From contig SVSM01000014.1 in the NCBI GenBank assembly GCA_015064295.1, forward strand, positions 1-37,118: a stretch of DNA of 37,118 bases. The letters run 5' to 3'. The position numbers and the translations under genes are program-made. This DNA comes from Oscillospiraceae bacterium. Lineage in GTDB: Bacteria; Bacillota; Clostridia; Oscillospirales; CAG-272. The stretch's first letter is position 1. Every line of letters begins with the position of its first letter. Below, in pieces: positions 22,033 to 29,135 of this stretch. The notes under the pieces were generated by a model. The model worked only from the letters and a program-made list of their open reading frames with translations. It was not told where the DNA came from and made no database searches.

Positions 22033-23175
22033 ATGGTAGCTCATCATCACCCACGGCACCATCTACCCGACCTGCATCATATTCTTTCGTTTGCCAAAGC
22101 CAACGTCGTCCTGATCGTTGCCTTTTTGGCGGCCTGTGTCACCGCCACCGTCGTTCCCCCCGATGCCGGTTATCTTTCGTATTTTGATTTCAAGACCCTG
22201 ACCTGCCTATTTTGTACCCTGGCGATCATCTGTGCCCTGCGGAATATCCGCTTTTTTACCGTCATCGCCGAAAAGCTGGTTTGCTTGACGGGAAGCATCC
22301 GCCGCGCCATCTTAGCGATCCTTTGCATTACCTTCATCGGCTCCATGCTGATCGCCAACGATATGGCCCTCATCACCTTTCTCCCCCTTGGCTATTTGGT
22401 CCTCTCCTCCACGGGACAGGAAAGGTACATGGCTTTTACCTTCATCATGCAGAATATTGCCGCCAATCTCGGCGGAATGCTGACACCCTTCGGCAATCCC
22501 CAAAACCTGTTCCTCTACAATAAATTCACCATTCCCACAGGGGAGTTCATAGGCATTATGCTTCTTCCCTTCCTGGTATCCATCGGTCTGATCGTGCTTT
22601 CCTGCTTTCTCTTCGTCAAGGACCAGCCCATCACTCTGCAAAAAAAGGAAGCCGCGCGCCTGCCCGCCAAGCGCACTGCCCTCTATCTTGTTCTTTTTGC
22701 TCTTTCGATCGTCATCGTTTTTCGTGTGATCCCTTATGTCATCGGCTTGATTTTGATTCCCGCCGTGCTGATCATAGCCGATCGCAAGGCCCTAAAGCAG
22801 GTGGATTATGGTCTGCTTCTCACCTTTGTCTGCTTCTTCATTTTTGCCGGCAATATGTCCCGTATTGATGCCGTGAACGATCTCCTTTCTGCGCTTCTGA
22901 GCAAAAACACTCTGCTTTTCAGTGCTTTTTCCTGTCAGTTCATCAGCAATGTACCATCCGCCATTCTGCTTTCAGAATTTACCATGAACTACCGCGAGCT
23001 GCTTCTCGGCGTTAACATTGGCGGTACGGGAACGCTTATCGCATCCCTTGCCAGCCTTATCACCTTCCGTCAGTATACGGCTTTTAATCCAGGCGGTACC
23101 AAGAAATATCTCGTCCTGTTTTCGGCGTTTAACTTTGCGTTTCTTGGGATTTTGGCGGTTGTTTGCAGCTTATAA
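22033..23175 (+). CDS. SLC13/ArsB (ion transporter superfamily) permease
   Basis: A 380-residue membrane protein with about ten hydrophobic helices. The sequence carries superfamily landmarks: SMLIANDMALITFLPL, NLGGMLTPFGNPQNLFLY (a re-entrant substrate loop), FISNVPSAILLS and NIGGTGTLIASLASLI. Members move dicarboxylates, sulfate, arsenite or other anions, usually with Na+ or H+. The N-terminus is unusual: seven histidines within the first 16 residues (HHHPRHHLPDLHH). The start is well supported (ATG 22033, GAGAGGA upstream), so the His-rich tail is probably real. The divergent neighbour operon may make or use the transported acid; this is an inference from position only. Confidence 0.85.
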   Translation: MVAHHHPRHHLPDLHHILSFAKANVVLIVAFLAACVTATVVPPDAGYLSYFDFKTLTCLFCTLAIICALRNIRFFTVIAEKLVCLTGSIRRAILAILCITFIGSMLIANDMALITFLPLGYLVLSSTGQERYMAFTFIMQNIAANLGGMLTPFGNPQNLFLYNKFTIPTGEFIGIMLLPFLVSIGLIVLSCFLFVKDQPITLQKKEAARLPAKRTALYLVLFALSIVIVFRVIPYVIGLILIPAVLIIADRKALKQVDYGLLLTFVCFFIFAGNMSRIDAVNDLLSALLSKNTLLFSAFSCQFISNVPSAILLSEFTMNYRELLLGVNIGGTGTLIASLASLITFRQYTAFNPGGTKKYLVLFSAFNFAFLGILAVVCSL

Positions 23176-23205
23176 GCGTAAGCCAAACAGCCACAAATAA
23201 CACGT

Positions 23206-23233
23206 TAGCCCCGACGGTTGTCGGGGCTATTTT
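23206..23233. terminator. Terminator between the permease gene and birA
   Basis: TAGCCCCGAC (23206-23215) pairs perfectly with GTCGGGGCTA (23220-23229) around GGTT, then TTTT. Convergent genes flank it. Confidence 0.85.
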
Positions 23234-23251
23234 GTATAGTACGTCGCGTGC

Positions 23252-24040
23252 TTATGTCTTGATTCCGATTTCTCCCGATGACAGAGCTTCTACCCTTCCG
23301 TCATCGTAACGCACAAGGAGACGGAAATCGCGGTCGACGTCAAGAGCAATCGCCTTCGCTATCTCCTGCCCCGTCCGTAAAATGCTGACCTGCTTTCCTA
23401 GGAAGAAGAGTCGCTGACGGTATCCGTCGAAAAACGTGCGCTTCTCAAGCTGACGATAATATTCAAAGAAGCGATGCAAAATAGCGGTGGCCAGACGATT
23501 CCGAAAGCCCGCTTCCGGTGCTTCAAGCAACGCGCCCGCAACGTCTCGGATTTCGGCAGGAAAGCCGCCGATCGGCTCGGTCACGTTGATACCGATGCCG
23601 AGCACAGCATAATCAAGGCGCGCAGAATCGGCGCACAGGGCGCCTTCGGTCAGAATACCGCAGACCTTTTTACCGTCAAGGATCAGGTCGTTGACCCACT
23701 TGATACCGCATCGTCGTCCCGTAAGCTCTTCAATGGCTTCCGAAACCGCCACTGCGGCAGCCGTGGTAATGAGAAGCGAGATCTCGGGTGTTCCCTCCGG
23801 ACGGAGTAGGATGCTCATATAAAGCCCCGTTCCCTCCGGAGAGCAGAACGCCCGTCCGTAGCGGCCGTAGCCCTCCGTTTGATGCTCGGCGATTACGACC
23901 AGACCCTCGGGCATGCCCCGTTTTGCCTTCTCACACAGAAAGCGATTGGTAGAAGGAAGGCAATCGAAACGTCTGACCGAGAGACATTTGCCTTGGCCTA
24001 CGGCGTCACGTATGTAGCTTTCAGATATACAGTCGTTCAC
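23252..24040 (-). CDS. birA: Biotin--[acetyl-CoA-carboxylase] ligase
   Basis: Cytosolic enzyme that activates biotin with ATP and attaches it to carboxylase biotin domains. The catalytic region is clear: STNRFLCEKA, the biotinyl-AMP loop EGYGRYGRAFCSPEG, KWVNDLILDGKKVCGILTE with the central Lys, and a C-terminal SH3-like domain. No DNA-binding helix-turn-helix is present, so this is a monofunctional ligase without the repressor role. The frame opens at ATG 24070, but that has no ribosome binding site and begins 11 bp from a tRNA terminator. A GTG at 24040 with AGGAAGGAG 8 nt upstream is preferred, giving 262 residues. No separate promoter is seen, so expression may depend on readthrough from tRNA-Leu. 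Confidence 0.92.
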   Translation of the reverse strand: MNDCISESYIRDAVGQGKCLSVRRFDCLPSTNRFLCEKAKRGMPEGLVVIAEHQTEGYGRYGRAFCSPEGTGLYMSILLRPEGTPEISLLITTAAAVAVSEAIEELTGRRCGIKWVNDLILDGKKVCGILTEGALCADSARLDYAVLGIGINVTEPIGGFPAEIRDVAGALLEAPEAGFRNRLATAILHRFFEYYRQLEKRTFFDGYRQRLFFLGKQVSILRTGQEIAKAIALDVDRDFRLLVRYDDGRVEALSSGEIGIKT

Positions 24041-24080
24041 GGCATCTGCTCCTTCCTCATGTTCTTTCATGCTTCTAATG

Positions 24081-24108
24081 AAAAAAGCACCCTTGGGGGT
24101 GCTTTTTT
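24081..24108. terminator. Terminator of tRNA-Leu(GAG), symmetric
   Basis: AAAAAAGCACCC (24081-24092) pairs with GGGTGCTTTTTT (24097-24108) around a 4-nt loop; A6 and T6 flanks make it functional in both directions. On the minus strand it starts 3 nt after the tRNA CCA. Confidence 0.9.
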
Positions 24109-24111
24109 CAT

Positions 24112-24196
24112 TGGTGCGGGAAACGGGACTTGAACCCGTACGGTGTGAACCACACGCCCCTCAAACGTGCGCGTCTGCCAGTTCCGCCACTCCCGC
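24112..24196 (-). tRNA. tRNA-Leu (anticodon GAG)
   Basis: Minus-strand type II tRNA of 85 nt. Acceptor GCGGGAG with 3' TTCCCGC, discriminator A and encoded CCA; D-arm GAACTGGCAGA; anticodon stem CACGT/GCGTG around TTGAGGG (anticodon GAG); a long variable arm; T-arm GGGTTCAAGTCCC. A consensus promoter precedes it. Confidence 0.95.
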
Positions 24197-24207
24197 GAAC
24201 ATGACTT

Positions 24208-24236
24208 ATTATACCACCCGCAAGTTCGTTTGTCAA
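24208..24236 (-). promoter_or_regulatory. Promoter of tRNA-Leu(GAG)
   Basis: Minus-strand TTGACA (24236-24231), 17-bp spacer ending TGG, TATAAT (24213-24208): full consensus with an extended -10. Also the nearest promoter for birA. Confidence 0.92.
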
Positions 24237-24336
24237 CACCATTTTTTGTTCTTCGATCAGGATACTGAAATGTCGTCCTGTATAACCGCACTTTAAGACG
24301 TACATAATGAAAAAAATACCATTGGAGGAATCGGCA

Positions 24337-25554
24337 TTGAAACTATTGGTTCTCGGCATCCGCATGGACCGCGGCGGAACAGAGCGGGCACTTATCTCAT
24401 TTTTGGAGGCGCTGGATCCCTCGCAGTTTCAAGTCGATCTTCTGCTGGCCCAACAGGATGGCCCCTTGATGAAGGAGATCCCCCCTCACATAACGCTTCT
24501 TCCGCCCATGAAAAACGGCATTTTATTTACCTTGTCCCGACGAAACGCCGTCAGCGTCTTCCGTAAGCTGAATTTTCAAGGGAAGGCGACCTTTTTCTCT
24601 CGACACCCTTCCCTGCTATCCGACCTGCTCCGCCGAAAGCCCGGTGCCGGCGAGCGTTTATTTATTACACTGATGAAGGAATCCTGCCGACTCTTTTCCG
24701 AGGAATACCCCGGGAAAACCTATGACGCAGCCCTGGCCTTTTCGGGAGATCGCACCATGTTCTACCTTTGCGACCGAGTCTGTTGCCCGAAAAAGATCGC
24801 CTGGCTCCACTTTGACTATCGTTACCCCACAAGGAACGATGAGATCTATGCAGCTTACTTTCGGCGGTGTCAGGCGGTGCTATCGGTGTCAGAAGCCTGC
24901 ACTGCACTGCTGACCGAGCGCTTTCCTTCTCTTTCCGATCGCTTTCATACCTTCTATAACCGTCTACCGCAGGAGAACATCCGAACCATGGCTGAGGCGG
25001 GCGCTTCCTTTCCCGATCCTCTCTACAGCGGATTTCGTATCCTATCGGTCATGCGGATCTGTCATCAGAAGGGCTGCGATCTTATTCCTCACGTTTTGAA
25101 GCGGCTAAAGGACGCCGGCATTTCGGCAAGATGGTATTTAGCGGGAGACGGCGAACAGAAGGATGTAAAGGCCTTGCGAAGGAAGGCCGACGTACTGGGC
25201 GTTGCCGACCGTCTCGTTCTGTTAGGCGGCGTCGGCAATCCCTATCCTCTGATGAAGGCCTGCGATCTCTTCGTTCTCCCCTCACGTTACGAGGGAATGC
25301 CGATCACGGTGGAGGAAGCAAAGCTTCTCGGCGTGCCGATTCTATGTACCGATTATCTGTCGGCAAGGGAGCAGCTTTTCGGAGGATCGCTGGGTGGGAT
25401 ATGTCGATTTTCGGTCTCCTCTCTTGCCTCTGCCATTGCGACGTTACTATTGCACCCGGAACTGCGAAACCGTTATCGCAAGCATCTGGCGCGGCTGGCC
25501 CCGAGACAGCAGGACGTAAACGAGGAGCTGCTTCGTCTTTTGGCACATTGTTAA
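24337..25554 (+). CDS. Glycosyltransferase, GT4 family
   Basis: GT-B fold retaining glycosyltransferase of about 405 residues, acting on a nucleotide-sugar donor at the cytoplasmic face of the membrane. N-terminal GIRMDRGGTERALISFLEAL matches the GGxE/TER start of GT4 enzymes. The C-terminal donor-binding half has FRILSVMRICHQKGCD, WYLAGDGEQ and FVLPSRYEGMPITVEEAKLLG with the EGxP...E motif. A frame from ATG 24307 has no ribosome binding site; TTG 24337 follows GGAGG at the right spacing and begins directly at the Rossmann strand (KLLVLGIR). It stands alone, with no sugar-biosynthesis or polysaccharide genes nearby, so acceptor and product are unknown. Confidence 0.88.
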   Translation: MKLLVLGIRMDRGGTERALISFLEALDPSQFQVDLLLAQQDGPLMKEIPPHITLLPPMKNGILFTLSRRNAVSVFRKLNFQGKATFFSRHPSLLSDLLRRKPGAGERLFITLMKESCRLFSEEYPGKTYDAALAFSGDRTMFYLCDRVCCPKKIAWLHFDYRYPTRNDEIYAAYFRRCQAVLSVSEACTALLTERFPSLSDRFHTFYNRLPQENIRTMAEAGASFPDPLYSGFRILSVMRICHQKGCDLIPHVLKRLKDAGISARWYLAGDGEQKDVKALRRKADVLGVADRLVLLGGVGNPYPLMKACDLFVLPSRYEGMPITVEEAKLLGVPILCTDYLSAREQLFGGSLGGICRFSVSSLASAIATLLLHPELRNRYRKHLARLAPRQQDVNEELLRLLAHC

Positions 25555-25580
25555 CAAAATGTAAATTATTAAACAAACCC

Positions 25581-25609
25581 TTGAAATGGAAAAATGCGTA
25601 TGGTATAAT
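25581..25609 (+). promoter_or_regulatory. Promoter of rplS
   Basis: TTGAAA (25581-25586), 17-bp spacer ending TGG, TATAAT (25604-25609). An AT-rich stretch upstream of the -35 (25551-25577) may act as an UP element. Confidence 0.88.
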
Positions 25610-25615
25610 ACTCCC

Positions 25616-25673
25616 GTTACAAATATGGGGTGGTCCTCTGCGATGCTCTGCACGAACACCCGAAATAAGGAGG
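25616..25673 (+). promoter_or_regulatory. Structured rplS leader, candidate L19 autoregulatory element
   Basis: The roughly 65-nt leader contains GGGTG (25628-25632) complementary to CACCC (25657-25661). Between them are short repeats CTCTGC and CTCTGCAC that can form alternative inner pairs. Firmicutes are known to have an L19 leader RNA in front of rplS. The match here rests on position and a plausible fold, not on an alignment. Confidence 0.45.
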
Positions 25674-25681
25674 AAGCCACC

Positions 25682-26032
25682 ATGGATCTTATCAAGGCTT
25701 TTACTAACGAGCAGCTCAAGCAGGACGTTCCCCAGTTCAACATCGGTAACGACGTTAAAGTTTTCTGCCGTATCGTTGAGGGCGAGCGCACCCGTACCCA
25801 GATCTTCGAGGGAACCGTCATCGCCAAGAGCGGTAGCGGTATCTCCGAGACCTTCACCGTTCGTCGTATCTCCTACGGCGTAGGCGTTGAGAAGACCTTC
25901 CCTCTCCACTCTCCTAATGTGGAAAAGGTCGTTGTCACCAGAATCGGTAAGGTAAGACGCGCAAAGCTCTACTATCTGCGCAGCAGAGTCGGTAAGAACT
26001 CCCGCGTTAAGGAACTGCTGAACAACAACTGA
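25682..26032 (+). CDS. rplS: 50S ribosomal protein L19
   Basis: Component of the large ribosomal subunit near the 30S-50S interface. The 116-residue product has the L19 pattern: [54 protein letters not shown] and [16 protein letters not shown]. Codon use is strongly biased, as expected for a highly expressed gene. An upstream in-frame extension to 25586 overlaps the promoter and is rejected; ATG 25682 has AAGGAGG upstream. Usual neighbours rpsP, rimM and trmD are absent, so rplS is a stand-alone unit here. Confidence 0.97.
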   Translation: MDLIKAFTNEQLKQDVPQFNIGNDVKVFCRIVEGERTRTQIFEGTVIAKSGSGISETFTVRRISYGVGVEKTFPLHSPNVEKVVVTRIGKVRRAKLYYLRSRVGKNSRVKELLNNN

Positions 26033-26050
26033 TCGGCAGACACTGTGAAA

Positions 26051-26085
26051 AGGAAGCCCGGGCCAGTCCTCGGGCTTCCTTTTCT
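26051..26085 (+). terminator. Intrinsic terminator of rplS
   Basis: AGGAAGCCCG (26051-26060) pairs with CGGGCTTCCT (26071-26080), followed by TTTTCTTTTT. Confidence 0.9.
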
Positions 26086-26107
26086 TTTTCCGATTCTGTC
26101 CCACGCG

Positions 26108-26136
26108 TTGACAAACTTCGCAAAAGCGGGTATAAT
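26108..26136 (+). promoter_or_regulatory. Promoter of trmO-mutY
   Basis: Full-consensus TTGACA (26108-26113) and TATAAT (26131-26136) with a 17-bp spacer, 40 bp before trmO. Confidence 0.92.
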
Positions 26137-26176
26137 GAATTTGATTCCATCAACACAAACACCCAAAGGAATTCCT

Positions 26177-26857
26177 ATGAAGCTGAACGTCATCGCCCAC
26201 ATGAAAAGCGATTTCCCCACAAAGTTCGGACTCCCCCGCCAAAGCGGCCTTGTCAACGAGCTGACAAGCTACGTGGTTTTTGAAAAGGAATACGCCGTCC
26301 CCGAAGCGCTTCGCGGCATCGAGGGCTTTTCTCACTTGTTCCTGATTTGGGGATTCTCCAAGGTCGAGCAGGAGGGTTGGTCACCCACGGTACGCCCTCC
26401 CCGCCTGGGCGGAAATACCCGCATGGGTGTGTTTGCTACCCGATCCCCCTATCGCCCCAATCCTCTGGGGCTCAGCTGCGTGAAGCTTTGCCGTGTCCTC
26501 CAACAGGACGGCGCACTCATGCTTGAGGTGGCGGGCGCCGATCTGATGGACGGAACGCCCATCTACGATATTAAGCCCTATCTTCCCTTTGCCGACGCAC
26601 ACCCCGAGGCCGCCGGCGGCTTTGCCGATCCCGTGCGGGAGGATACCCTTACCGCGGTCATCCCCGAGGAGCTGATGAAGAAGATTCCCGAGGAGAAGCG
26701 TGCCGGCCTCATGGGTATCCTGAAAGGTGATCCCCGTCCCTCCTATCATCACGATCCCGATCGCATCTACGGCTTCCCCTTTGCCGGCTTTGAGATCCGC
26801 TTTCGGGTTGAGGATACCGTCCTGACCGTCTGCCAGATCGAGGAGGTCCCCCATTGA
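26177..26857 (+). CDS. trmO: tRNA (N6-threonylcarbamoyladenosine-methyl) transferase TrmO-like
   Basis: SAM-dependent enzyme of the YaeB/TsaA family; the characterised E. coli member methylates t6A37 of tRNA-Thr(GGU), and a GGT tRNA-Thr gene occurs in this window. The 226-residue product shows the family beta-barrel: SDFPTKFGLPRQSGLVNEL near the start, GIEGFSHLFLIWGF, VRPPRLGGNTRMGVFATRSP and RPNPLGLSCVKL, then a C-terminal extension with YDIKPYLPFADA. Start ATG 26177 follows AAAGGA; longer frames cross the promoter. Its stop overlaps the mutY start, so the two are cotranscribed. Confidence 0.9.
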   Translation: MKLNVIAHMKSDFPTKFGLPRQSGLVNELTSYVVFEKEYAVPEALRGIEGFSHLFLIWGFSKVEQEGWSPTVRPPRLGGNTRMGVFATRSPYRPNPLGLSCVKLCRVLQQDGALMLEVAGADLMDGTPIYDIKPYLPFADAHPEAAGGFADPVREDTLTAVIPEELMKKIPEEKRAGLMGILKGDPRPSYHHDPDRIYGFPFAGFEIRFRVEDTVLTVCQIEEVPH

Positions 26858-27906
26858 ATCACGATACCGAACGCCTGTCCGCCATGATCCCTCCGCTTTG
26901 CATCTGGTATGAGGCTAACCGAAAGCCACTCCCCTGGCGAAACGATCCCACGCCCTATCACGTTTGGCTGTCGGAGATTATGCTTCAGCAAACACGAATC
27001 GAAGCGGTGATCCCTTACTATCAACGCTTTCTTTCCGAGCTTCCCACCGTTTTTGATCTTGCCACCGTCAGCGACGAAAAGCTGATGAAGCTTTGGCAGG
27101 GACTCGGCTATTACAGCCGCGCACGCAATTTAAAAAAAGCCGCCGTTCGTATCGCTACGGAGCACGACGGTCGTCTGCCAGACAGTGCCGAGGCGCTGAA
27201 GCAGCTTCCCGGCATCGGAGACTACACGGCGGGGGCCATCGCGTCCATTGCTTACCATAAGCCGGAGCCGGCGGTGGACGGAAACGTCCTGCGTGTCACC
27301 ATGCGGCTCCTTGCCTGCTCCGATGATATTATGCTACCTGCCACAAAGCGAGAGGTGACCGCCCTGCTTCGGGAGGTCTACCCCGACGGCAAGCACGCAG
27401 CCCTGCTGACCGAAGGTTTGATGGAGCTTGGGGAAACGGTCTGTATCCCCAACGGCGAGCCCCACTGCGAGGTTTGCCCTGTCCGTGAGCTTTGCCGTGC
27501 CTATGAAAACGGAAACCCTTCGGAATTCCCCACCCGAAATGCCAGAACGTCACGCCGCACGGAGGAACGGACGGTGCTTCTGTTAAAGCACGACAGCCGT
27601 TACGCCATCATTAAGCGCCCTCCAAGCGGTCTTCTTGCCTCCTTGTGGGAATACCCCAATCGAGAAGGCACTCTTTCGGAGGAGGCCGTAACATCGCTTT
27701 TGACGGCATGGGGACTTGAGCCGAAAGCCGTGACTTCCTGCGGAACGGCCAAGCACGTCTTCAGCCACGTGGAATGGCACATGACGGGCTACGAGGTCCT
27801 GTGCGACGCTACGTCTCCCAGCTTCGTTTATGCCACCCCCGAGGAAATTGCCGAGCGCTATGCCATCCCCACGGCCTTCCGTGCTTATACCAAAAAGCTG
27901 TCTTAG
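26854..27906 (+). CDS. mutY: A/G-specific adenine glycosylase
   Basis: Base-excision repair enzyme that removes adenine mispaired with 8-oxoguanine. The 350-residue protein contains the catalytic Glu region LSEIMLQQTRIEAVIPYY, the helix-hairpin-helix LPGIGDYTAGAIAS with the catalytic Asp in EPAVDGNVLRV, four [4Fe-4S] cysteines in CIPNGEPHCEVCPVRELC (spacing C-x6-C-x2-C-x5-C), and a C-terminal NUDIX-like domain that reads 8-oxoG. Start is TTG 26854, overlapping the trmO stop (TTGA) with GGAGGT upstream. Confidence 0.95.
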   Translation: MNHDTERLSAMIPPLCIWYEANRKPLPWRNDPTPYHVWLSEIMLQQTRIEAVIPYYQRFLSELPTVFDLATVSDEKLMKLWQGLGYYSRARNLKKAAVRIATEHDGRLPDSAEALKQLPGIGDYTAGAIASIAYHKPEPAVDGNVLRVTMRLLACSDDIMLPATKREVTALLREVYPDGKHAALLTEGLMELGETVCIPNGEPHCEVCPVRELCRAYENGNPSEFPTRNARTSRRTEERTVLLLKHDSRYAIIKRPPSGLLASLWEYPNREGTLSEEAVTSLLTAWGLEPKAVTSCGTAKHVFSHVEWHMTGYEVLCDATSPSFVYATPEEIAERYAIPTAFRAYTKKLS

Positions 27907-28021
27907 GAATCCCCGTCGCCGGCAGATAGCTTCCTTTCGGAAAGCATCAATTCTCTCATCGCTGACGCCATCAGGATCCACGTACAATTTACACTTTGTT
28001 AACAAATCACGATGTAATCTG

Positions 28022-28030
28022 TGAGATAAT
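28022..28030 (+). promoter_or_regulatory. Possible extended -10 promoter of hom
   Basis: TGA-GATAAT at 28022-28030 is an extended -10, 34 bp before hom. There is no good -35 at 17 bp. A 12-bp palindrome TTTGTTAACAAA (27995-28006) lies upstream and could be an operator. The 158-bp gap to mutY holds no clear terminator. Confidence 0.45.
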
Positions 28031-28064
28031 AAGATATATTTTTAGGCACAACAAGGAGCGAATC

Positions 28065-29135
28065 ATGACAAACATTGCCCTTCTCGGCTTTGGCACCGTC
28101 GGTAGCGGTGTGGCCGAGGTTTTGACTCAGAACAGCAAGCGCATTGCCGATACCATCGGCCTTGATTTGAATATTAAGTATATTCTCGATCTCCGCGAGT
28201 TCCCGAATCATCCTCTCGGCAACCGCGTGGTTCACGATTTCAATATTATTTTGAACGACCCCGAGGTATCCGTCGTTGTGGAGATGATGGGCGGTGTTCA
28301 TCCCGCCTACGATTTCTCCATGGCCGCCATCAAGGCCGGAAAGAACGTGGTCACCTCCAACAAGGCCGTCGTGGCGGCCTTCGGTCCCGAGCTGCTAACC
28401 GAGGCGAGAAAACAAGGCGTTCGCTACCTCTTTGAGGCCAGCGTCGGCGGCGGTATTCCGATCATCCGCCCTCTCACCGAGCAGGCTACCCGCGACGAGA
28501 TCACCGAGATCGCCGGTATTCTGAACGGTACAACCAACTACATTCTGACTGCCATGAAGGAGACCGGCGTTTCCTTCGATGAAGCCCTGGCAACCGCTCA
28601 AAAGCTTGGCTACGCTGAGGCAGATCCCTCGGCCGACGTGGATGGCTTCGACTCCTGCCGCAAGATCTGTATTTTAGCCGCCGTGGCCTTCGGTACCTTG
28701 ATTCCCTATGAGAAGGTCAAGACGGTGGGCATCCGTGCCATCACCGCCAAGGACGTAGATGAAGCCGAGCAGAATGACTGCGCGATCAAGCTGGTAGCCC
28801 GCGCCGTCCGTACCGACGCCGGTATCTATCTTTCGGTGGAGCCCACCGCCGTTCGTCGCGGCAACCCGCTGTATGCCATTGAAGACGTCTTTAACGGTAT
28901 TCTGGTCCGCAGTAAGGTCTCCGGCGACCTGATGTTCTACGGAAAGGGTGCCGGCATGCTTCCCACCGCCGGTGCCGTCGTCTCCGACATCCTGGACATT
29001 GCCGCCAAGGGCAGTCAACAGCCCATCCAGCCTCTTTGGACCCGCGATGAATCGGCCTACCGTCCTATGACCGACCTTCCCTGTGAGGCCGCAGAATCTG
29101 CCGCCAAGGAGCTTGGCCAGGCCCTTTCCCGCTAA
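28065..29135 (+). CDS. hom: Homoserine dehydrogenase
   Basis: NAD(P)H-dependent reduction of aspartate semialdehyde to homoserine, the branch point to threonine and methionine. The N-terminal Rossmann motif is LLGFGTVGSGVAEVL (about residues 5-19). The substrate-binding region has SVGGGIPIIRPL, GILNGTTNYILTAM and EADPSADVDGFDSCRK with catalytic Asp and Lys. At 356 residues it lacks the C-terminal ACT regulatory domain found in the 430-residue forms, so threonine feedback through ACT is not expected. Start ATG 28065 follows AAGGAG. Its last 71 bp overlap, in antisense, the 3' end of the symporter gene. Confidence 0.94.
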   Translation: MTNIALLGFGTVGSGVAEVLTQNSKRIADTIGLDLNIKYILDLREFPNHPLGNRVVHDFNIILNDPEVSVVVEMMGGVHPAYDFSMAAIKAGKNVVTSNKAVVAAFGPELLTEARKQGVRYLFEASVGGGIPIIRPLTEQATRDEITEIAGILNGTTNYILTAMKETGVSFDEALATAQKLGYAEADPSADVDGFDSCRKICILAAVAFGTLIPYEKVKTVGIRAITAKDVDEAEQNDCAIKLVARAVRTDAGIYLSVEPTAVRRGNPLYAIEDVFNGILVRSKVSGDLMFYGKGAGMLPTAGAVVSDILDIAAKGSQQPIQPLWTRDESAYRPMTDLPCEAAESAAKELGQALSR

